DNA from: Corynebacterium singulare
GTDB taxonomy: Bacteria > Actinomycetota > Actinomycetes > Mycobacteriales > Mycobacteriaceae
Assembly (NCBI RefSeq): GCF_000833575.1
Contig: NZ_CP010827.1
Coordinates: 1,537,993-1,601,992, forward strand
Direction: 5' to 3'
DNA length: 64,000 nucleotides
The position numbers and the translations under genes are program-made. Under the pieces are notes generated by a model. It searched no databases, was not told the origin of the DNA, and saw nothing but the letters and a program-made list of their open reading frames with translations. The stretch's first letter is position 1, and the number at the start of each line of letters is the position of its first letter. Below are positions 33,999 to 43,335 of the stretch, piece after piece.

Positions 33999-35009
33999 AT
34001 GGCACTTTCCGATATCGCCCGTAAGATTGAGTTCACCACTAATTCCGTGACGGTGAAGCGCTCAGCCCGCAAAGGCTGGCAGCCCTCCATTACCGGATAT
34101 TCCGGGTATGGAAATGAGCATTTCGTCCATGTTTTGGGCCGAGTACTCATGCACGATCCCGAATCACAGGACACTGATACGTGGGCGCAACGCGGCTACC
34201 GCCAGTTCTTCACTATCCAGGTTCCACGTCACGAGGTAGAAGTCACCGTTGGCGGAAAGACTGTCGCCGGCACCAGCAATCACAACGGCTACATCGATGT
34301 TCTTGTCCATGACCATGGTCTCGAGCCTGGCTGGCACGAAGTCAGCATTCGTGCCAAGGGAGCGGAAGAAGTTACGGCTGAAGTCCTCATCGTGAGTGCG
34401 GACACTGAATTCGGCGTGGTCAGCGATATCGATGACACCATCATGGTCACCTGGCTCCCCCGCGCCATGATCGCGGCCTGGAACTCCTGGGTTAAGCGCA
34501 CCAATACCCGCACTCAGGTCGAAGGCATGGCGTCCTTCTACCGTGAGATTGCCGCGGAGCACCCTGGTGTGCCTTTCATCTACCTCTCTACCGGTGCGTG
34601 GAACACCTACGACACCTTGGTCACCTTCATGGAGGAGAACGGTTTCCCACGCGGACCGCTGCTGCTCACTGACTGGGGTCCCACTCCTACCGGGCTGTTC
34701 CGCAATGGCCAGGAGCACAAGCGCGTGCAACTTCGAAACCTGTTCATTGCCTTCCCAGCGCTGCGGTGGTTACTCATTGGGGATGATGGCCAGCACGATC
34801 CGCTGACCTATGCGGATGCTGTGGCCGAGCACCCAGACCGGGTGGCCGCGGTGGCTATTCGAAACCTCTCCCCGCAAGAGCAGCTGCTCGCGCACGGTTC
34901 ATTGGCTCCACTTGCCAGGGTCAACGACCAAACGTCCTTCAACATCCCCCTTATCCAAGGCGCTGACGGCACGGCCCTCGCGCGTGCTTACCGCAAGCTA
35001 CGTTTCTGA
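33999..35009 (+). CDS. App1-family (DUF2183) phosphatase, probable phosphatidate phosphatase
   Basis: 336 residues. The C-terminal HAD-like domain has the catalytic DxDxT motif as DIDDT at 143-147 (VVSDIDDTIM), then FIYLSTGAWNTYD and LLIGDDGQHDP. The N-terminal 135 residues form a beta-rich domain. The yeast relative App1 dephosphorylates phosphatidic acid. The bacterial substrate is not proven. A GTG 6 nt upstream could also start translation, but the -10 TAATCT 7 nt before this ATG suggests a leaderless start. It lies 10 nt after the HelD-like gene. Confidence 0.87.
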   Translation: MALSDIARKIEFTTNSVTVKRSARKGWQPSITGYSGYGNEHFVHVLGRVLMHDPESQDTDTWAQRGYRQFFTIQVPRHEVEVTVGGKTVAGTSNHNGYIDVLVHDHGLEPGWHEVSIRAKGAEEVTAEVLIVSADTEFGVVSDIDDTIMVTWLPRAMIAAWNSWVKRTNTRTQVEGMASFYREIAAEHPGVPFIYLSTGAWNTYDTLVTFMEENGFPRGPLLLTDWGPTPTGLFRNGQEHKRVQLRNLFIAFPALRWLLIGDDGQHDPLTYADAVAEHPDRVAAVAIRNLSPQEQLLAHGSLAPLARVNDQTSFNIPLIQGADGTALARAYRKLRF

Positions 35010-35042
35010 CTCTTAACCCACAGACCCCTCGAAAACAAGAAA

Positions 35043-35070
35043 CGCGCGGCCCCGGTAGGGAAACCGCGCG
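35043..35070 (-). terminator. Hairpin between the App1-type gene and a universal stress gene
   Basis: CGCGCGG / CCGCGCG stem with a 14-nt loop. On the minus strand TTTCTTGTTTTC follows, so it mainly ends the universal stress gene. It may also end the convergent App1-type gene. Confidence 0.75.
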
Positions 35071-35085
35071 GTGGCTTTGTGGGGC

Positions 35086-35526
35086 CTAGTTGACCGTGTG
35101 AACGATCATGACGTCACAGTCGGATTGACGAGCCACGTCAGCCGGAACGGACCCCAGCAGGCGGCCGGTCAAGGAGTTGATGCCGCGGTTACCCACGACG
35201 AGCAGGTCAGCCTGATTGTCGTTGACGATAGACATCAGGGCCTGAACCGGGGTACCCGGGCGGACAGCGGTCTCGACGTTCTTCACGCCAAATTTCTCTG
35301 CATGCTCCTTGCCGGAGGTTAGGTTGGCCTGGGCCTTTTCATCACCGAGGATGGTGACGGAATCCTGGCGCAGAGTCTTGGACGCCTGCTCTTGGTTCTC
35401 GTAGTAGGCACAGCCGATGATGAGGGTGGCATCGAAGGCTGCAGCGATCTTGGAGGCACGCTCCACTGCGAGCAGGGAAGACTTGGAACCGTCGGTACCG
35501 ACCACGATCTTGTTGTAATCGCTCAT
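35086..35526 (-). CDS. Universal stress protein (UspA family)
   Basis: 146 residues from the ATG at 35526, with AAAGG upstream. The UspA fold is marked by VVGTDGSKSS near the start and the ATP-loop series VVGNRGINSLTGRLLGSV near the end. ATP-binding members respond to starvation and stress. It is paired with a related gene 112 nt upstream. The two share the same plan but are only moderately similar, which suggests an old duplication. Confidence 0.92.
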   Translation of the reverse strand: MSDYNKIVVGTDGSKSSLLAVERASKIAAAFDATLIIGCAYYENQEQASKTLRQDSVTILGDEKAQANLTSGKEHAEKFGVKNVETAVRPGTPVQALMSIVNDNQADLLVVGNRGINSLTGRLLGSVPADVARQSDCDVMIVHTVN

Positions 35527-35591
35527 GATGACCTTTCTTCGCGAGCCTCCAATCACGGGAATCTCGCTTGACAATCAATTAAACTTTTCGC

Positions 35592-35619
35592 GCACCCGCT
35601 AGTTTAACAACGCGGGTGC
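35592..35619 (-). terminator. Terminator between the two universal stress genes
   Basis: GCACCCGC / GCGGGTGC stem with a 12-nt loop, 20 nt after the upstream gene. GCGAAAAGTTTAATT follows on the minus strand. The two genes may therefore be expressed separately. Confidence 0.65.
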
Positions 35620-35638
35620 CAACACGTCGATTGGAATT

Positions 35639-36088
35639 CTAATCTTCGGTCGTGTTGACCACGACCACGTCGGCGTGAGCCTTGCGGGTGAGCTCCGTAG
35701 CCACGGAACCAAAGACACGTCCACGCACGGAATGGATGCCCTTATTACCCACAACGAACAAGTCAACATCGTGGTCACGGCCGACCTCGATGAGCGCATT
35801 GACGGGGTCACCGGACTTGGCAATGATCTCGATACGCTGTGCGCCTTCGCTGTGCGCGATCTCGGCAGCGTTGTTGAGGTAATTCTCCGACATTTCCTCG
35901 CTCACCACGGGCACGCGAGCATCCTCGGCGTTCGGGGCACCCAACATCGAACCGGAGTGATTGTAGAACGCGGAAACAATGATCAGCGTTGCGTCGTAGG
36001 CACGTGCCATCGATGCGGCGGACTGCACCGCGCGTAGGGAGGTCTTCGATCCATCAGTGCCGACGGCGATAACGTTGTAGCTCAGCAT
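35639..36088 (-). CDS. Universal stress protein (UspA family), second copy
   Basis: 149 residues with VIAVGTDGSKTS at the N-terminus and VVGNKGIHSVRGRVFGSV near the C-terminus, the glycine series that binds ATP. The ATG has an AAGGAG site. It lies 75 nt after uvrB on the same strand, so read-through from uvrB is possible. The physiological trigger is unknown. Confidence 0.92.
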   Translation of the reverse strand: MLSYNVIAVGTDGSKTSLRAVQSAASMARAYDATLIIVSAFYNHSGSMLGAPNAEDARVPVVSEEMSENYLNNAAEIAHSEGAQRIEIIAKSGDPVNALIEVGRDHDVDLFVVGNKGIHSVRGRVFGSVATELTRKAHADVVVVNTTED

Positions 36089-36163
36089 ATTTCTCCTTAT
36101 AAGTGGTGTTTAATCTGTAAATAGTATGGCACGATACCGCGCTGCAGGCGCGAACATCCCCGC

Positions 36164-38266
36164 CTAAATTCCAGCTTCCTTAAGGCCGCGCTGTTCCTTC
36201 TTCAAATCAGCGATTTCATCGCGCAGACGCCCCGCCAACTCAAATTTGAGCTCACGGGCGGCATCACGCATTTGAGCCGTCAAATCGTCGATAAGCGCCT
36301 GCACCTCATCCGCCGCCATGGAGGACACATCGCGCTTTTCGACGATCGCCGTTGGATCGGCATCCGCCCCTCCCTCGCCGTCCTTGTCAGCATCCTCATA
36401 GACCTGGTCGAGGATGTCCGCAATCTTCTTGCGCAGCGGCTGCGGGTCGATGCCGTGTTCGGTGTTATACGCAATCTGCTTCTCGCGGCGGCGCTCCGTC
36501 TCCTCGATGGCCTCTTGCATCGAATCAGTGATCTTATCCGCATACATGATGACCTCGCCCGACACGTTACGTGCGGCACGGCCAATGGTCTGGATCAATG
36601 AGGTGGTCGAACGCAGGAATCCTTCCTTATCGGCATCGAGGATGGCCACGAGGGACACCTCCGGAAGGTCCAGGCCCTCACGCAGCAAGTTAATACCAAC
36701 GAGGACATCGAATTCACCCAAGCGCAACTGACGCAGTAACTCCACGCGCTGCAGAGTGTCGATATCGGAGTGCAGGTAGCGCACCTTGATTCCGTGCTCA
36801 AGGAGATAGTCCGTCAAGTCCTCCGCCATTCGCTTGGTCAGCGTGGTGACAAGCACGCGCTCTTCCTTGGCGGTACGGGCACGAACCTCATCAATGAGGT
36901 CATCGATCTGGCCCTTCGTAGGCTTGACCGTCACCTTCGGATCCACCAGACCAGTCGGGCGAATAACCTGTTCAACGAATTCTCCCCCCGAAGCCGTCAT
37001 CTCAAAATCGCCCGGGGTGGCCGACATGTAAACGGTCTGCCCCACTCGTTCCTCGAACTCATCAAAGGTCAGCGGGCGGTTATCAACCGCCGATGGCAGC
37101 CGGAATCCAAACTCGACGAGGTTCCGCTTACGGGCCATATCACCTTCATACATGCCACCAATCTGCGGCACGGTGACGTGCGACTCGTCGATAATGGTGA
37201 GAAAATCTTCCGGGAAGTAATCCAAGAGGGTGGCCGGTGCGGATCCAGCTGGGCGGCCGTCGACATGGCGCGAATAGTTCTCAATGCCCGAGCAGAAACC
37301 TACCTGCTCAATCATCTCAAGGTCATATTCGGTGCGCATGCGAAGGCGCTGCGCTTCGAGCAGCTTGCCTCGGTTCTCCAAATCCGCCAACCGCTCTGCC
37401 AGCTCCTCTTTGATGTCCTCGATCGCGCGTGCCATGCGTTCTGGGCCGGCGACATAGTGCGTCGCTGGAAAGATCCGGACCTCATCAACGCGCTCAATCA
37501 CATCACCGGTGAGCGGGTGAATGTAGTAGAGCTCATCCACGTCATCACCAAAGAACTCGATGCGCACCGCGCGTTCCTCATACGCCGGGATAATGTCCAC
37601 GGTGTCGCCCTTGACTCGGAAGGTGCCACGGGTAAAGCCCACATCATTGCGCTCATATTGGATATCCACGAGAAGGCGTAGGAAGCGATCGCGGTCAATC
37701 TCTTCACCTTCTTCCAACACGACCGAGCGATCCAGGTAGGACTGCGGTGTACCCAAACCATAAATGCAGGACACAGAGGAGACTACGACGACATCGCGGC
37801 GCGAGAGCAACGCCGAAGTCGCGGAGTGACGTAGGCGCTCCACGTCCTCGTTAATAGAGGAATCTTTCTCAATGTAGGTATCCGTCTGCGCGATATAGGC
37901 CTCAGGTTGGTAGTAGTCGTAGTACGACACGAAGTACTCCACCGCGTTGTGCGGCAGCAACTGCCTAAGCTCATTGGCTAGCTGGGCGGCCAGCGTCTTA
38001 TTCGGCGCCATGACCAACGTAGGGCGCTGCTGCTGCTCGATGAGCCACGCTGCCGTGGCAGACTTACCGGTACCGGTAGCACCCATGAGAACGACATCGC
38101 GTTCACCGCGGTTGAGGCGCTCGTCCAATTCCGCAATGGCGGCGGGTTGATCACCAGCAGGTTTATACTCAGACTCAACCTTGAATTCAGCCGAGCGGCG
38201 CTCGACTTCGCCCACTGGGCGGTGCTCAGAAACTGGCAGGATGGGGTGTTCAGCAGCAAAAGCCAT
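36164..38266 (-). CDS. uvrB: UvrABC system protein B
   Basis: DNA damage-verifying helicase of nucleotide excision repair. 700 residues from the ATG at 38266. Walker A is [10 protein letters not shown], the beta-hairpin segment [10 protein letters not shown] inserts between strands, Walker B is TIIDESHV, and the helicase C-terminal motifs ([19 protein letters not shown]) follow. A UVR motif that contacts UvrC and UvrA ends the protein. A TAGACT -10 lies 7 nt before the ATG, fixing a leaderless start and excluding the 30 extra codons upstream. Confidence 0.98.
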   Translation of the reverse strand: MAFAAEHPILPVSEHRPVGEVERRSAEFKVESEYKPAGDQPAAIAELDERLNRGERDVVLMGATGTGKSATAAWLIEQQQRPTLVMAPNKTLAAQLANELRQLLPHNAVEYFVSYYDYYQPEAYIAQTDTYIEKDSSINEDVERLRHSATSALLSRRDVVVVSSVSCIYGLGTPQSYLDRSVVLEEGEEIDRDRFLRLLVDIQYERNDVGFTRGTFRVKGDTVDIIPAYEERAVRIEFFGDDVDELYYIHPLTGDVIERVDEVRIFPATHYVAGPERMARAIEDIKEELAERLADLENRGKLLEAQRLRMRTEYDLEMIEQVGFCSGIENYSRHVDGRPAGSAPATLLDYFPEDFLTIIDESHVTVPQIGGMYEGDMARKRNLVEFGFRLPSAVDNRPLTFDEFEERVGQTVYMSATPGDFEMTASGGEFVEQVIRPTGLVDPKVTVKPTKGQIDDLIDEVRARTAKEERVLVTTLTKRMAEDLTDYLLEHGIKVRYLHSDIDTLQRVELLRQLRLGEFDVLVGINLLREGLDLPEVSLVAILDADKEGFLRSTTSLIQTIGRAARNVSGEVIMYADKITDSMQEAIEETERRREKQIAYNTEHGIDPQPLRKKIADILDQVYEDADKDGEGGADADPTAIVEKRDVSSMAADEVQALIDDLTAQMRDAARELKFELAGRLRDEIADLKKEQRGLKEAGI

Positions 38267-38273
38267 GCCGACC

Positions 38274-38279
38274 AGTCTA
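38274..38279 (-). promoter_or_regulatory. -10 element of uvrB
   Basis: TAGACT on the minus strand, 7 nt before the ATG at 38266. It lies within the 3' end region of the DUF4259 gene/uvrB junction. No clear SOS box is seen around it. Confidence 0.5.
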
Positions 38280-38288
38280 ACGCGCTCG

Positions 38289-38651
38289 TCACGGCATTGC
38301 GGCGCGCGTGGTGCGCAGCCAGTCCTCCAACTCGTCGGTAGTTTCCCACAGCGCATAGATCGGTGATGAATCCGGCTCCATAGCTTTGTTCATACGCTTG
38401 CGAAGCCACGCCCTAGTTTGTGGGGTGCGCAGGATACGAACATCTGCCCCGCACAATCCGCCTGGGAGCTTCTCGAAAGGGGTTGAAGCAAGGGCGCCGA
38501 GCGCAATGATGGTTTCGGCATCATCCACATCAATGGGCGCCTCCGCGCAGCTTCGCTTAAAAGTTTCTAGGTCGAAAGAGCCATCACGAAGTTGCGCGAG
38601 CACTGCGCGCGCGGCGTGATTGTCGAATGGCCCGACGTCCCAGGTTCCCAT
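38289..38651 (-). CDS. DUF4259 domain protein
   Basis: 120 residues starting [14 protein letters not shown], the N-terminal signature of the DUF4259 family (a GTW..GPFDND-type motif). No catalytic motif or signal peptide is visible, so it is probably a small cytoplasmic protein. The function is unknown in all members I know. A TAACCT -10 lies 8 nt before the ATG. It is 22 nt upstream of uvrB on the same strand, and may read into it. Confidence 0.82.
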   Translation of the reverse strand: MGTWDVGPFDNHAARAVLAQLRDGSFDLETFKRSCAEAPIDVDDAETIIALGALASTPFEKLPGGLCGADVRILRTPQTRAWLRKRMNKAMEPDSSPIYALWETTDELEDWLRTTRAAMP

Positions 38652-38659
38652 GAGGAGTG

Positions 38660-38665
38660 AGGTTA
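38660..38665 (-). promoter_or_regulatory. -10 element of the DUF4259 gene
   Basis: TAACCT on the minus strand, 8 nt before the ATG at 38651. No Shine-Dalgarno sequence is present. Confidence 0.4.
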
Positions 38666-38741
38666 AGCATCGAACATGAACGAGATGAGAGCGAAAGGTA
38701 AATTTTGTCTACCATGTCCTTTAAATGTTGCTGCGCTCCTT

Positions 38742-38747
38742 TAGAAT
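38742..38747 (+). promoter_or_regulatory. -10 element of the DUF4185 gene
   Basis: TAGAAT, 8 nt before the ATG at 38756. It supports this start over an ATG 51 nt upstream. Confidence 0.5.
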
Positions 38748-38755
38748 CGGCTGTC

Positions 38756-40132
38756 ATGAAGTTTCGTTCCCTTGCTAGCGCAGTAACCGTTACCGCGCTT
38801 CTCCCCGTCGCCCTTGTTGCCCACGCCCCACAAGCCGTGGCCGCGCCCTGTACGCCATACTCCAAGTCCGGAAGCTTCACATCGAAGCCGTCCGCGTCCG
38901 CCCCAGCCGGTGGTTCCTCACTCGGCGGGCTCAGCGCACTGTTGAGCGGCTCCTCGAAGCCTTCCCAGCCGGAGCGTGCCACTAGCGGTCAGCGCAGCAA
39001 CTACAACCAGCGCCAGATCACTGGTGGGCCAACACAGATCATGCAGCTCATCACCGGTGCCGGCTCCCCTAACCGTACTGACCTCGACTTCGGTGTCTCG
39101 GGCACAGACCTCGGTATTGCTTACGCCGATGGGGCCGGCCACTCTTACTATGTGTTTGGTGACACCATGGACTGCGTCGGTGAGGGCGATGGCTGGCGCT
39201 CCAATGTCCTCTTGCGCACGACCGATGAGGACTACGGCGATGGTCTGCGCCTCGATGACGCTCTCACCGCTCGCGGCTGGTCCGCCACTGGCTATGCCAA
39301 GGAATTCATCCCTTCTCAGAAGGTCGGTGACGCTGACATCAACGGCGAGCGCACCACCATCCCCACAGCCGGGATTGTGGTTGACGGCGTGCATTACATC
39401 GATTACATGTCAGTGCGTTCCTGGCATGATCCGAAGACCGGCTGGTCCACCAACTTTGCCGCAACGGTGAAGTCGACCGATGGTGGCGTGTCATGGAAAC
39501 CGGTACCAGAAGCAACCCGCACGAACGCTAGCCACGGCGCGAACGCCCCAATCCCGGGTGGAGCTAACTATCGCCCGGGATTTGAAAAGCTTCAGCAGTC
39601 GGCCTACATCGAGCATGGAGACTACATCTACCGTTTCACCACCGGACAAGGCCGCCGTGGTCCGGCATACCTCTCCCGCGCAGTGAAGTCGCAGTTTCCC
39701 AACGAGAGCGCATTCGAGTACTACGCGGACGGCGGATGGGTCCACGATCCTTCCCAGGCCAGCGTTGTGTTGGACGGCAAGGTCTCTGAGCTCTCAGTGG
39801 CGTACAACGACTACCTGGGCAAATTCGTCACCATGTACGGTGTTGAGGGCGAGGGCATCGTCATGCGCACGGCGCCCTCCCCCGAAGGCCCGTGGTCCCC
39901 GCGCCGCAAGCTCGTGGACGCTGAAACAGCGAAGGTCATCAGCGGCGAGCCGCTCAATGACACTTACGCTCCTTACGTATTGCCTCATCAGGACGATCAG
40001 CACCTGTACTACACACTGACGTCGTGGCGCGACTACAACACCATGCTCATGCGCACGGATCTTGATTTCGTGGGCGAGGACATGGAGAACAACGACCACA
40101 TCGCCGTCTCCGACGTGGTAGCAACGCGCTAA
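38756..40132 (+). CDS. Secreted DUF4185 protein, candidate endo-D-arabinanase (GH183-like)
   Basis: 458 residues from the ATG at 38756. The signal peptide ends near AVAAPC. A Ser/Pro/Gly-rich linker of about 60 residues follows, then a domain of about 370 residues with repeated WS/DG-type blade motifs ([54 protein letters not shown]), as in a five-bladed propeller. DUF4185 proteins have been reported as endo-D-arabinofuranases (GH183). Corynebacteria carry D-arabinan in their wall arabinogalactan, so a remodelling role fits (inference). Its stop codon overlaps that of coaE on the other strand. Confidence 0.82.
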   Translation: MKFRSLASAVTVTALLPVALVAHAPQAVAAPCTPYSKSGSFTSKPSASAPAGGSSLGGLSALLSGSSKPSQPERATSGQRSNYNQRQITGGPTQIMQLITGAGSPNRTDLDFGVSGTDLGIAYADGAGHSYYVFGDTMDCVGEGDGWRSNVLLRTTDEDYGDGLRLDDALTARGWSATGYAKEFIPSQKVGDADINGERTTIPTAGIVVDGVHYIDYMSVRSWHDPKTGWSTNFAATVKSTDGGVSWKPVPEATRTNASHGANAPIPGGANYRPGFEKLQQSAYIEHGDYIYRFTTGQGRRGPAYLSRAVKSQFPNESAFEYYADGGWVHDPSQASVVLDGKVSELSVAYNDYLGKFVTMYGVEGEGIVMRTAPSPEGPWSPRRKLVDAETAKVISGEPLNDTYAPYVLPHQDDQHLYYTLTSWRDYNTMLMRTDLDFVGEDMENNDHIAVSDVVATR

Positions 40133-40731
40133 TTAAAGCGACGCTTCAACGCTTCTGCGACCCTCTCGACCTGCGCATCGAGCGCTTCGAGGGGGCCGTT
40201 GTTGTCTATGACATAATCCGCTGCAGCAAGGCGGACATCATCAGGTATCTGCGCTGCAATGCGACGGCGCGCGTCTTCTTCATCCAGTCCTCGAAACTCC
40301 ACGAGGCGGCGTACGCGCTCTTCAATCTCAACATCGACAACGATGGTGACATCCATGCCCTTGTTGAGACCATTGTCCACGAGCAACGGCATGTCATAGA
40401 CCAGGAACGCTTCGCCCGCCGCGCGCGCAGCCTCGAAACGGGCTTGGGTTTCCTCGTGGATACGCGGATGCGTGATGGAATTGAGCACGTCCGTTTTCTC
40501 GCGGCTCGAGAAGGCCCGCGAGGCCAGTAGCCCCCGGTTAAGGGAGCCATCGGCGTTGAGAATGTCCTCCCCGAACGCATCGGCCAGCTCGGAGAGAGCC
40601 GGTTGGCCTGGTTCGACAATGTCGCGGGCGATCTGGTCGGCATCGACAAGCGCCCAGCCCTGCTCCACCAACAACTGGGCCACAGTAGATTTTCCGCTTC
40701 CAATACCGCCGGTGAGTCCAATGAGTTTCAT
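40129..40731 (-). CDS. coaE: Dephospho-CoA kinase
   Basis: Last step of coenzyme A synthesis: ATP-dependent 3'-phosphorylation of dephospho-CoA. 200 residues from the ATG at 40731. The P-loop GGIGSGKST is at residues 8-16, [13 protein letters not shown] binds CoA, and the lid region contains [10 protein letters not shown] longer frame to 40779 is excluded because family members begin at MKLIGLTGG. The TAG stop shares bases with the TAA of the convergent DUF4185 gene (40129-40132). It lies downstream of rpsA past a hairpin. Confidence 0.95.
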   Translation of the reverse strand: MKLIGLTGGIGSGKSTVAQLLVEQGWALVDADQIARDIVEPGQPALSELADAFGEDILNADGSLNRGLLASRAFSSREKTDVLNSITHPRIHEETQARFEAARAAGEAFLVYDMPLLVDNGLNKGMDVTIVVDVEIEERVRRLVEFRGLDEEDARRRIAAQIPDDVRLAAADYVIDNNGPLEALDAQVERVAEALKRRFN

Positions 40732-40763
40732 ACCCGCCCACGATACGCGAGAGACATGCACAA

Positions 40764-40802
40764 AGGCCGTCTCTCCCACAATGGCGTGGGGAGAGACGGC
40801 CT
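40764..40802 (-). terminator. Terminator after rpsA
   Basis: A 14-bp stem AGGCCGTCTCTCCC / GGGAGAGACGGCCT with a short loop. TTTGTGC follows on the minus strand. It separates rpsA from coaE, although some read-through may feed coaE. Confidence 0.8.
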
Positions 40803-40854
40803 TGAGTACTCAGAACCTCAGGCGCTAACGCGCCCTGAGATTGCGGAGTGTGGC

Positions 40855-42318
40855 TTAGTTGCCGGCGAGCTTGTCGCGCAGAGCAGCAAGCTGCTCGTCA
40901 GATGCGAGGGAACCGCCAACCTCTGCCTCGGTCTCGGATGCCGGAGCTGCATCCTGGGACTCGGAGGAGTAGTTGGAGTTGTTCGCAGCGGACTCGGCGG
41001 CTTCAGCGGCTGCTGCACGGTTGCGCTCGATCTGAGCGGTGTGCAGGTTGAAGCGACGCTCGGACTCGGCGTAGCGAGCCTCCCAAGCCTGACGCTGCTC
41101 GTCGAAGCCTTCCTTCCACTCGTTGGTCTCCGGATCGAAGCCCTCGGGGAAGACGTAGTTGCCCTGCTCGTCGTAGGAGTCAGCCATGCCGTACTTGGAC
41201 GGATCGAACTCTTCGGTGTAGTCCTCGTCTGCCTGCTTAACAGACAGGGAGATACGACGACGCTCAAGGTCGATGTCGATGACCTTGACCATGACTTCCT
41301 GGCCAACGGTGACAACCTGATCCGGAACCTCGACGTGGCGCTGAGCCAGCTCGGAGATGTGGACGAGGCCCTCGATGCCCTCCTCGACGCGAACGAAGGC
41401 GCCGAACGGAACGAGCTTGGTGACCTTGCCCGGGACGATCTGGCCCACAGCGTGAGTGCGGGCGAAGACGCGCCACGGATCTTCCTGGGTTGCCTTCAGG
41501 GACAGGGACACGCGCTCGCGGTCCAGGTCGACGTCGAGAACCTCGACGGTGACCTCGTCGCCCACGGTGACAACCTCGGACGGGTGGTCGATGTGCTTCC
41601 AGGACAGCTCGGAAACGTGAACCAGGCCGTCGACACCGCCGAGATCGACGAAGGCGCCGAAGTTGACGATGGAGGAGACAACGCCCTTGCGGACCTGACC
41701 CTTCTGCAGCTGGTGCAGGAACTCGGAACGGACCTCGGACTGGGTCTGCTCCAGGTAAGCACGGCGGGACAGGACAACGTTGTTGCGCTGCTTGTCCAGC
41801 TCGATGATCTTGGCCTCGAGCTCCTGGCCGATGTATGGCTCCAGGTCACGAACGCGGCGCATCTCAACGAGGGAAGCCGGGAGGAAGCCACGGAGGCCGA
41901 TGTCGAGGATGAGACCACCCTTGACAACCTCGATGACGGTACCGGTGACCGGCTCTTCCTTGGCGTGCAGCTCTTCGACGGCGCCCCAGGCGCGCTCGTA
42001 CTGTGCGCGCTTCTTGGACAGGATCAGACGGCCTTCCTTGTCCTCCTTGGTGAGAACAAGTGCATCGATCTCGTCGCCGACCTCGACAACCTCATCCGGG
42101 TTGACGTCGTGCTTGATGGAAAGCTCGCGGGACGGGATGACGCCCTCGGTCTTGTAACCGATGTCGAGCAGGACCTCGTCGTGGTCAACCTTGACCACGG
42201 TGCCCTCGACGATGTCGCCATCGTTGAAGTACTTGATGGTGGCGTCGACAGCTGCGAGGAAGTCCTCTGCGGTTCCGATGTCATTGATCGCAACCTGAGG
42301 GGTGTTAGAAGTTGGCAT
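40855..42318 (-). CDS. rpsA: 30S ribosomal protein S1
   Basis: Binds mRNA at the 30S subunit and helps unfold leadered messages. 487 residues, with four S1 (OB-fold) repeats at about 35-110, 120-190, 205-275 and 290-365. Each carries the G-x-V-x-x-V and GL-V-H-x-S-E-L pattern. The acidic, Glu/Ala-rich C-terminal 100 residues include a YADSYDEQGNYVF segment. Actinobacterial S1 has four domains rather than six. The upstream 230 nt hold no gene. Confidence 0.97.
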   Translation of the reverse strand: MPTSNTPQVAINDIGTAEDFLAAVDATIKYFNDGDIVEGTVVKVDHDEVLLDIGYKTEGVIPSRELSIKHDVNPDEVVEVGDEIDALVLTKEDKEGRLILSKKRAQYERAWGAVEELHAKEEPVTGTVIEVVKGGLILDIGLRGFLPASLVEMRRVRDLEPYIGQELEAKIIELDKQRNNVVLSRRAYLEQTQSEVRSEFLHQLQKGQVRKGVVSSIVNFGAFVDLGGVDGLVHVSELSWKHIDHPSEVVTVGDEVTVEVLDVDLDRERVSLSLKATQEDPWRVFARTHAVGQIVPGKVTKLVPFGAFVRVEEGIEGLVHISELAQRHVEVPDQVVTVGQEVMVKVIDIDLERRRISLSVKQADEDYTEEFDPSKYGMADSYDEQGNYVFPEGFDPETNEWKEGFDEQRQAWEARYAESERRFNLHTAQIERNRAAAAEAAESAANNSNYSSESQDAAPASETEAEVGGSLASDEQLAALRDKLAGN

Positions 42319-42501
42319 GTAGTTATGCTCCGAATAAACGTAGGAGATCGTATTTGGACAGTTACGTGTCTCTTGAAAAGCGTCATTAAGCAGCGCAAAA
42401 GCGCAAGACTTAAGATGGATTTCAATCCCGACTCGCGGTCCGGCTGAACCCTCCTACAGTGGCTCAGTGCGTCCCGAGTCATAGACACGCTCGTACCACA
42501 C

Positions 42502-42507
42502 TACATT
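42502..42507 (+). promoter_or_regulatory. -10 element of the methyltransferase gene
   Basis: TACATT, with a predicted start near 42515. This gives a leader of about 33 nt containing AAAGGA before the ATG at 42548. It is one of the leadered genes among many leaderless ones here. Confidence 0.4.
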
Positions 42508-42547
42508 CATGCAGCTACAACGGCAAATGCGCCACGCGAAAGGAACC

Positions 42548-43330
42548 ATGTTTTCTGCCTCCACGGCCAACCGCTCCTATTGGGATTCCGACGCCGATGC
42601 TTACCACGCGAACCACCCGGAGTATCTGTCGTCTTTTTATTGGTGCCCGGAGATGCTCCACGAATCCGAAGCGCAGTTGCTTGGCGACGTCTCCTCGGCC
42701 ACCGTCCTCGAACTCGGCTGCGGATCCGCGCCGTGCACGCAGTGGCTCCACGGCCGCGCGGAGTTCGCCACCGGCTTTGATCTTTCCGCCGGAATGCTGT
42801 CTCATGCCGAACCAGGCCTCCCGCTAGTGCAGGCAGATGCTGTGACACTTCCCTATTGTGATAATGCTTTCGACGTCGCCTTCTCCGCCTTTGGGGCCCT
42901 TCCGTTCATCGCAGATCTTGACTCCGCACTGGCTGAGGTCCACCGCGTGCTGCGCCCTGGTGGTCGCTTTGTGTTCTCCGTGCCGCATCCCATGCGGTGG
43001 GTCTTCCCCGACGACCCTGACAATCTCACCGCCGAGTTGCCCTATTTTGACCGGGCCTACCTCGAGCACAATTCCGCGGGTGATCTTACCTATGCCGAGT
43101 TTCACCGCACAATGGGTGACTGGCTGCGCGCCCTCCAGGTCAGAGGAAACTTCGAGATCCTCAACCTCATAGAGCCGGAGTGGCCGGAGGGCCTCGACAG
43201 TACGTGGGGCCAATGGTCGCCCAAGCGCGGTGCCCTGTTTCCTGGTACGGCTATCTTTGTCTGCCAGGCTACGGCCCCGGCATCTGGAGCCCCCGCTTCA
43301 GGGATGCAGCGTCGAGAGCACGTAAGCTGA
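42548..43330 (+). CDS. Class I SAM-dependent methyltransferase
   Basis: 260 residues from the ATG at 42548, which has an AAAGGA site. Two upstream ATGs in frame lack ribosome sites. Motif I is VLELGCGSAP, followed by GFDLSAGML, LPYCDNAFDVAFSAFGALPF and the HRVLRPGGRFVFSVPHPMRW segment, typical of Methyltransf_11 proteins. The substrate is unknown. Its neighbours (rpsA divergent, RDD protein downstream) give no functional hint. The 3' end contains the promoter of the next gene. Confidence 0.88.
   Translation: MFSASTANRSYWDSDADAYHANHPEYLSSFYWCPEMLHESEAQLLGDVSSATVLELGCGSAPCTQWLHGRAEFATGFDLSAGMLSHAEPGLPLVQADAVTLPYCDNAFDVAFSAFGALPFIADLDSALAEVHRVLRPGGRFVFSVPHPMRWVFPDDPDNLTAELPYFDRAYLEHNSAGDLTYAEFHRTMGDWLRALQVRGNFEILNLIEPEWPEGLDSTWGQWSPKRGALFPGTAIFVCQATAPASGAPASGMQRREHVS
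43323..43328 (+). promoter_or_regulatory. -10 element of the RDD gene
   Basis: TAAGCT, 7 nt before the ATG at 43336, lying within the last codons of the methyltransferase gene. It fixes the short start of the RDD protein. Confidence 0.5.
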
Positions 43331-43335
43331 CGTCC

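Noticed and set aside
28000..38000. LexA (SOS) boxes near uvrA and uvrB
   Set aside because: I looked upstream of both starts and saw no convincing palindromic SOS box, so I do not report one.
40603..42447. 614-codon plus-strand frame opposite rpsA
   Set aside because: Antisense to the S1 repeats. Its Leu/Asp/Val-rich composition mirrors the codon bias of rpsA. No start signal.
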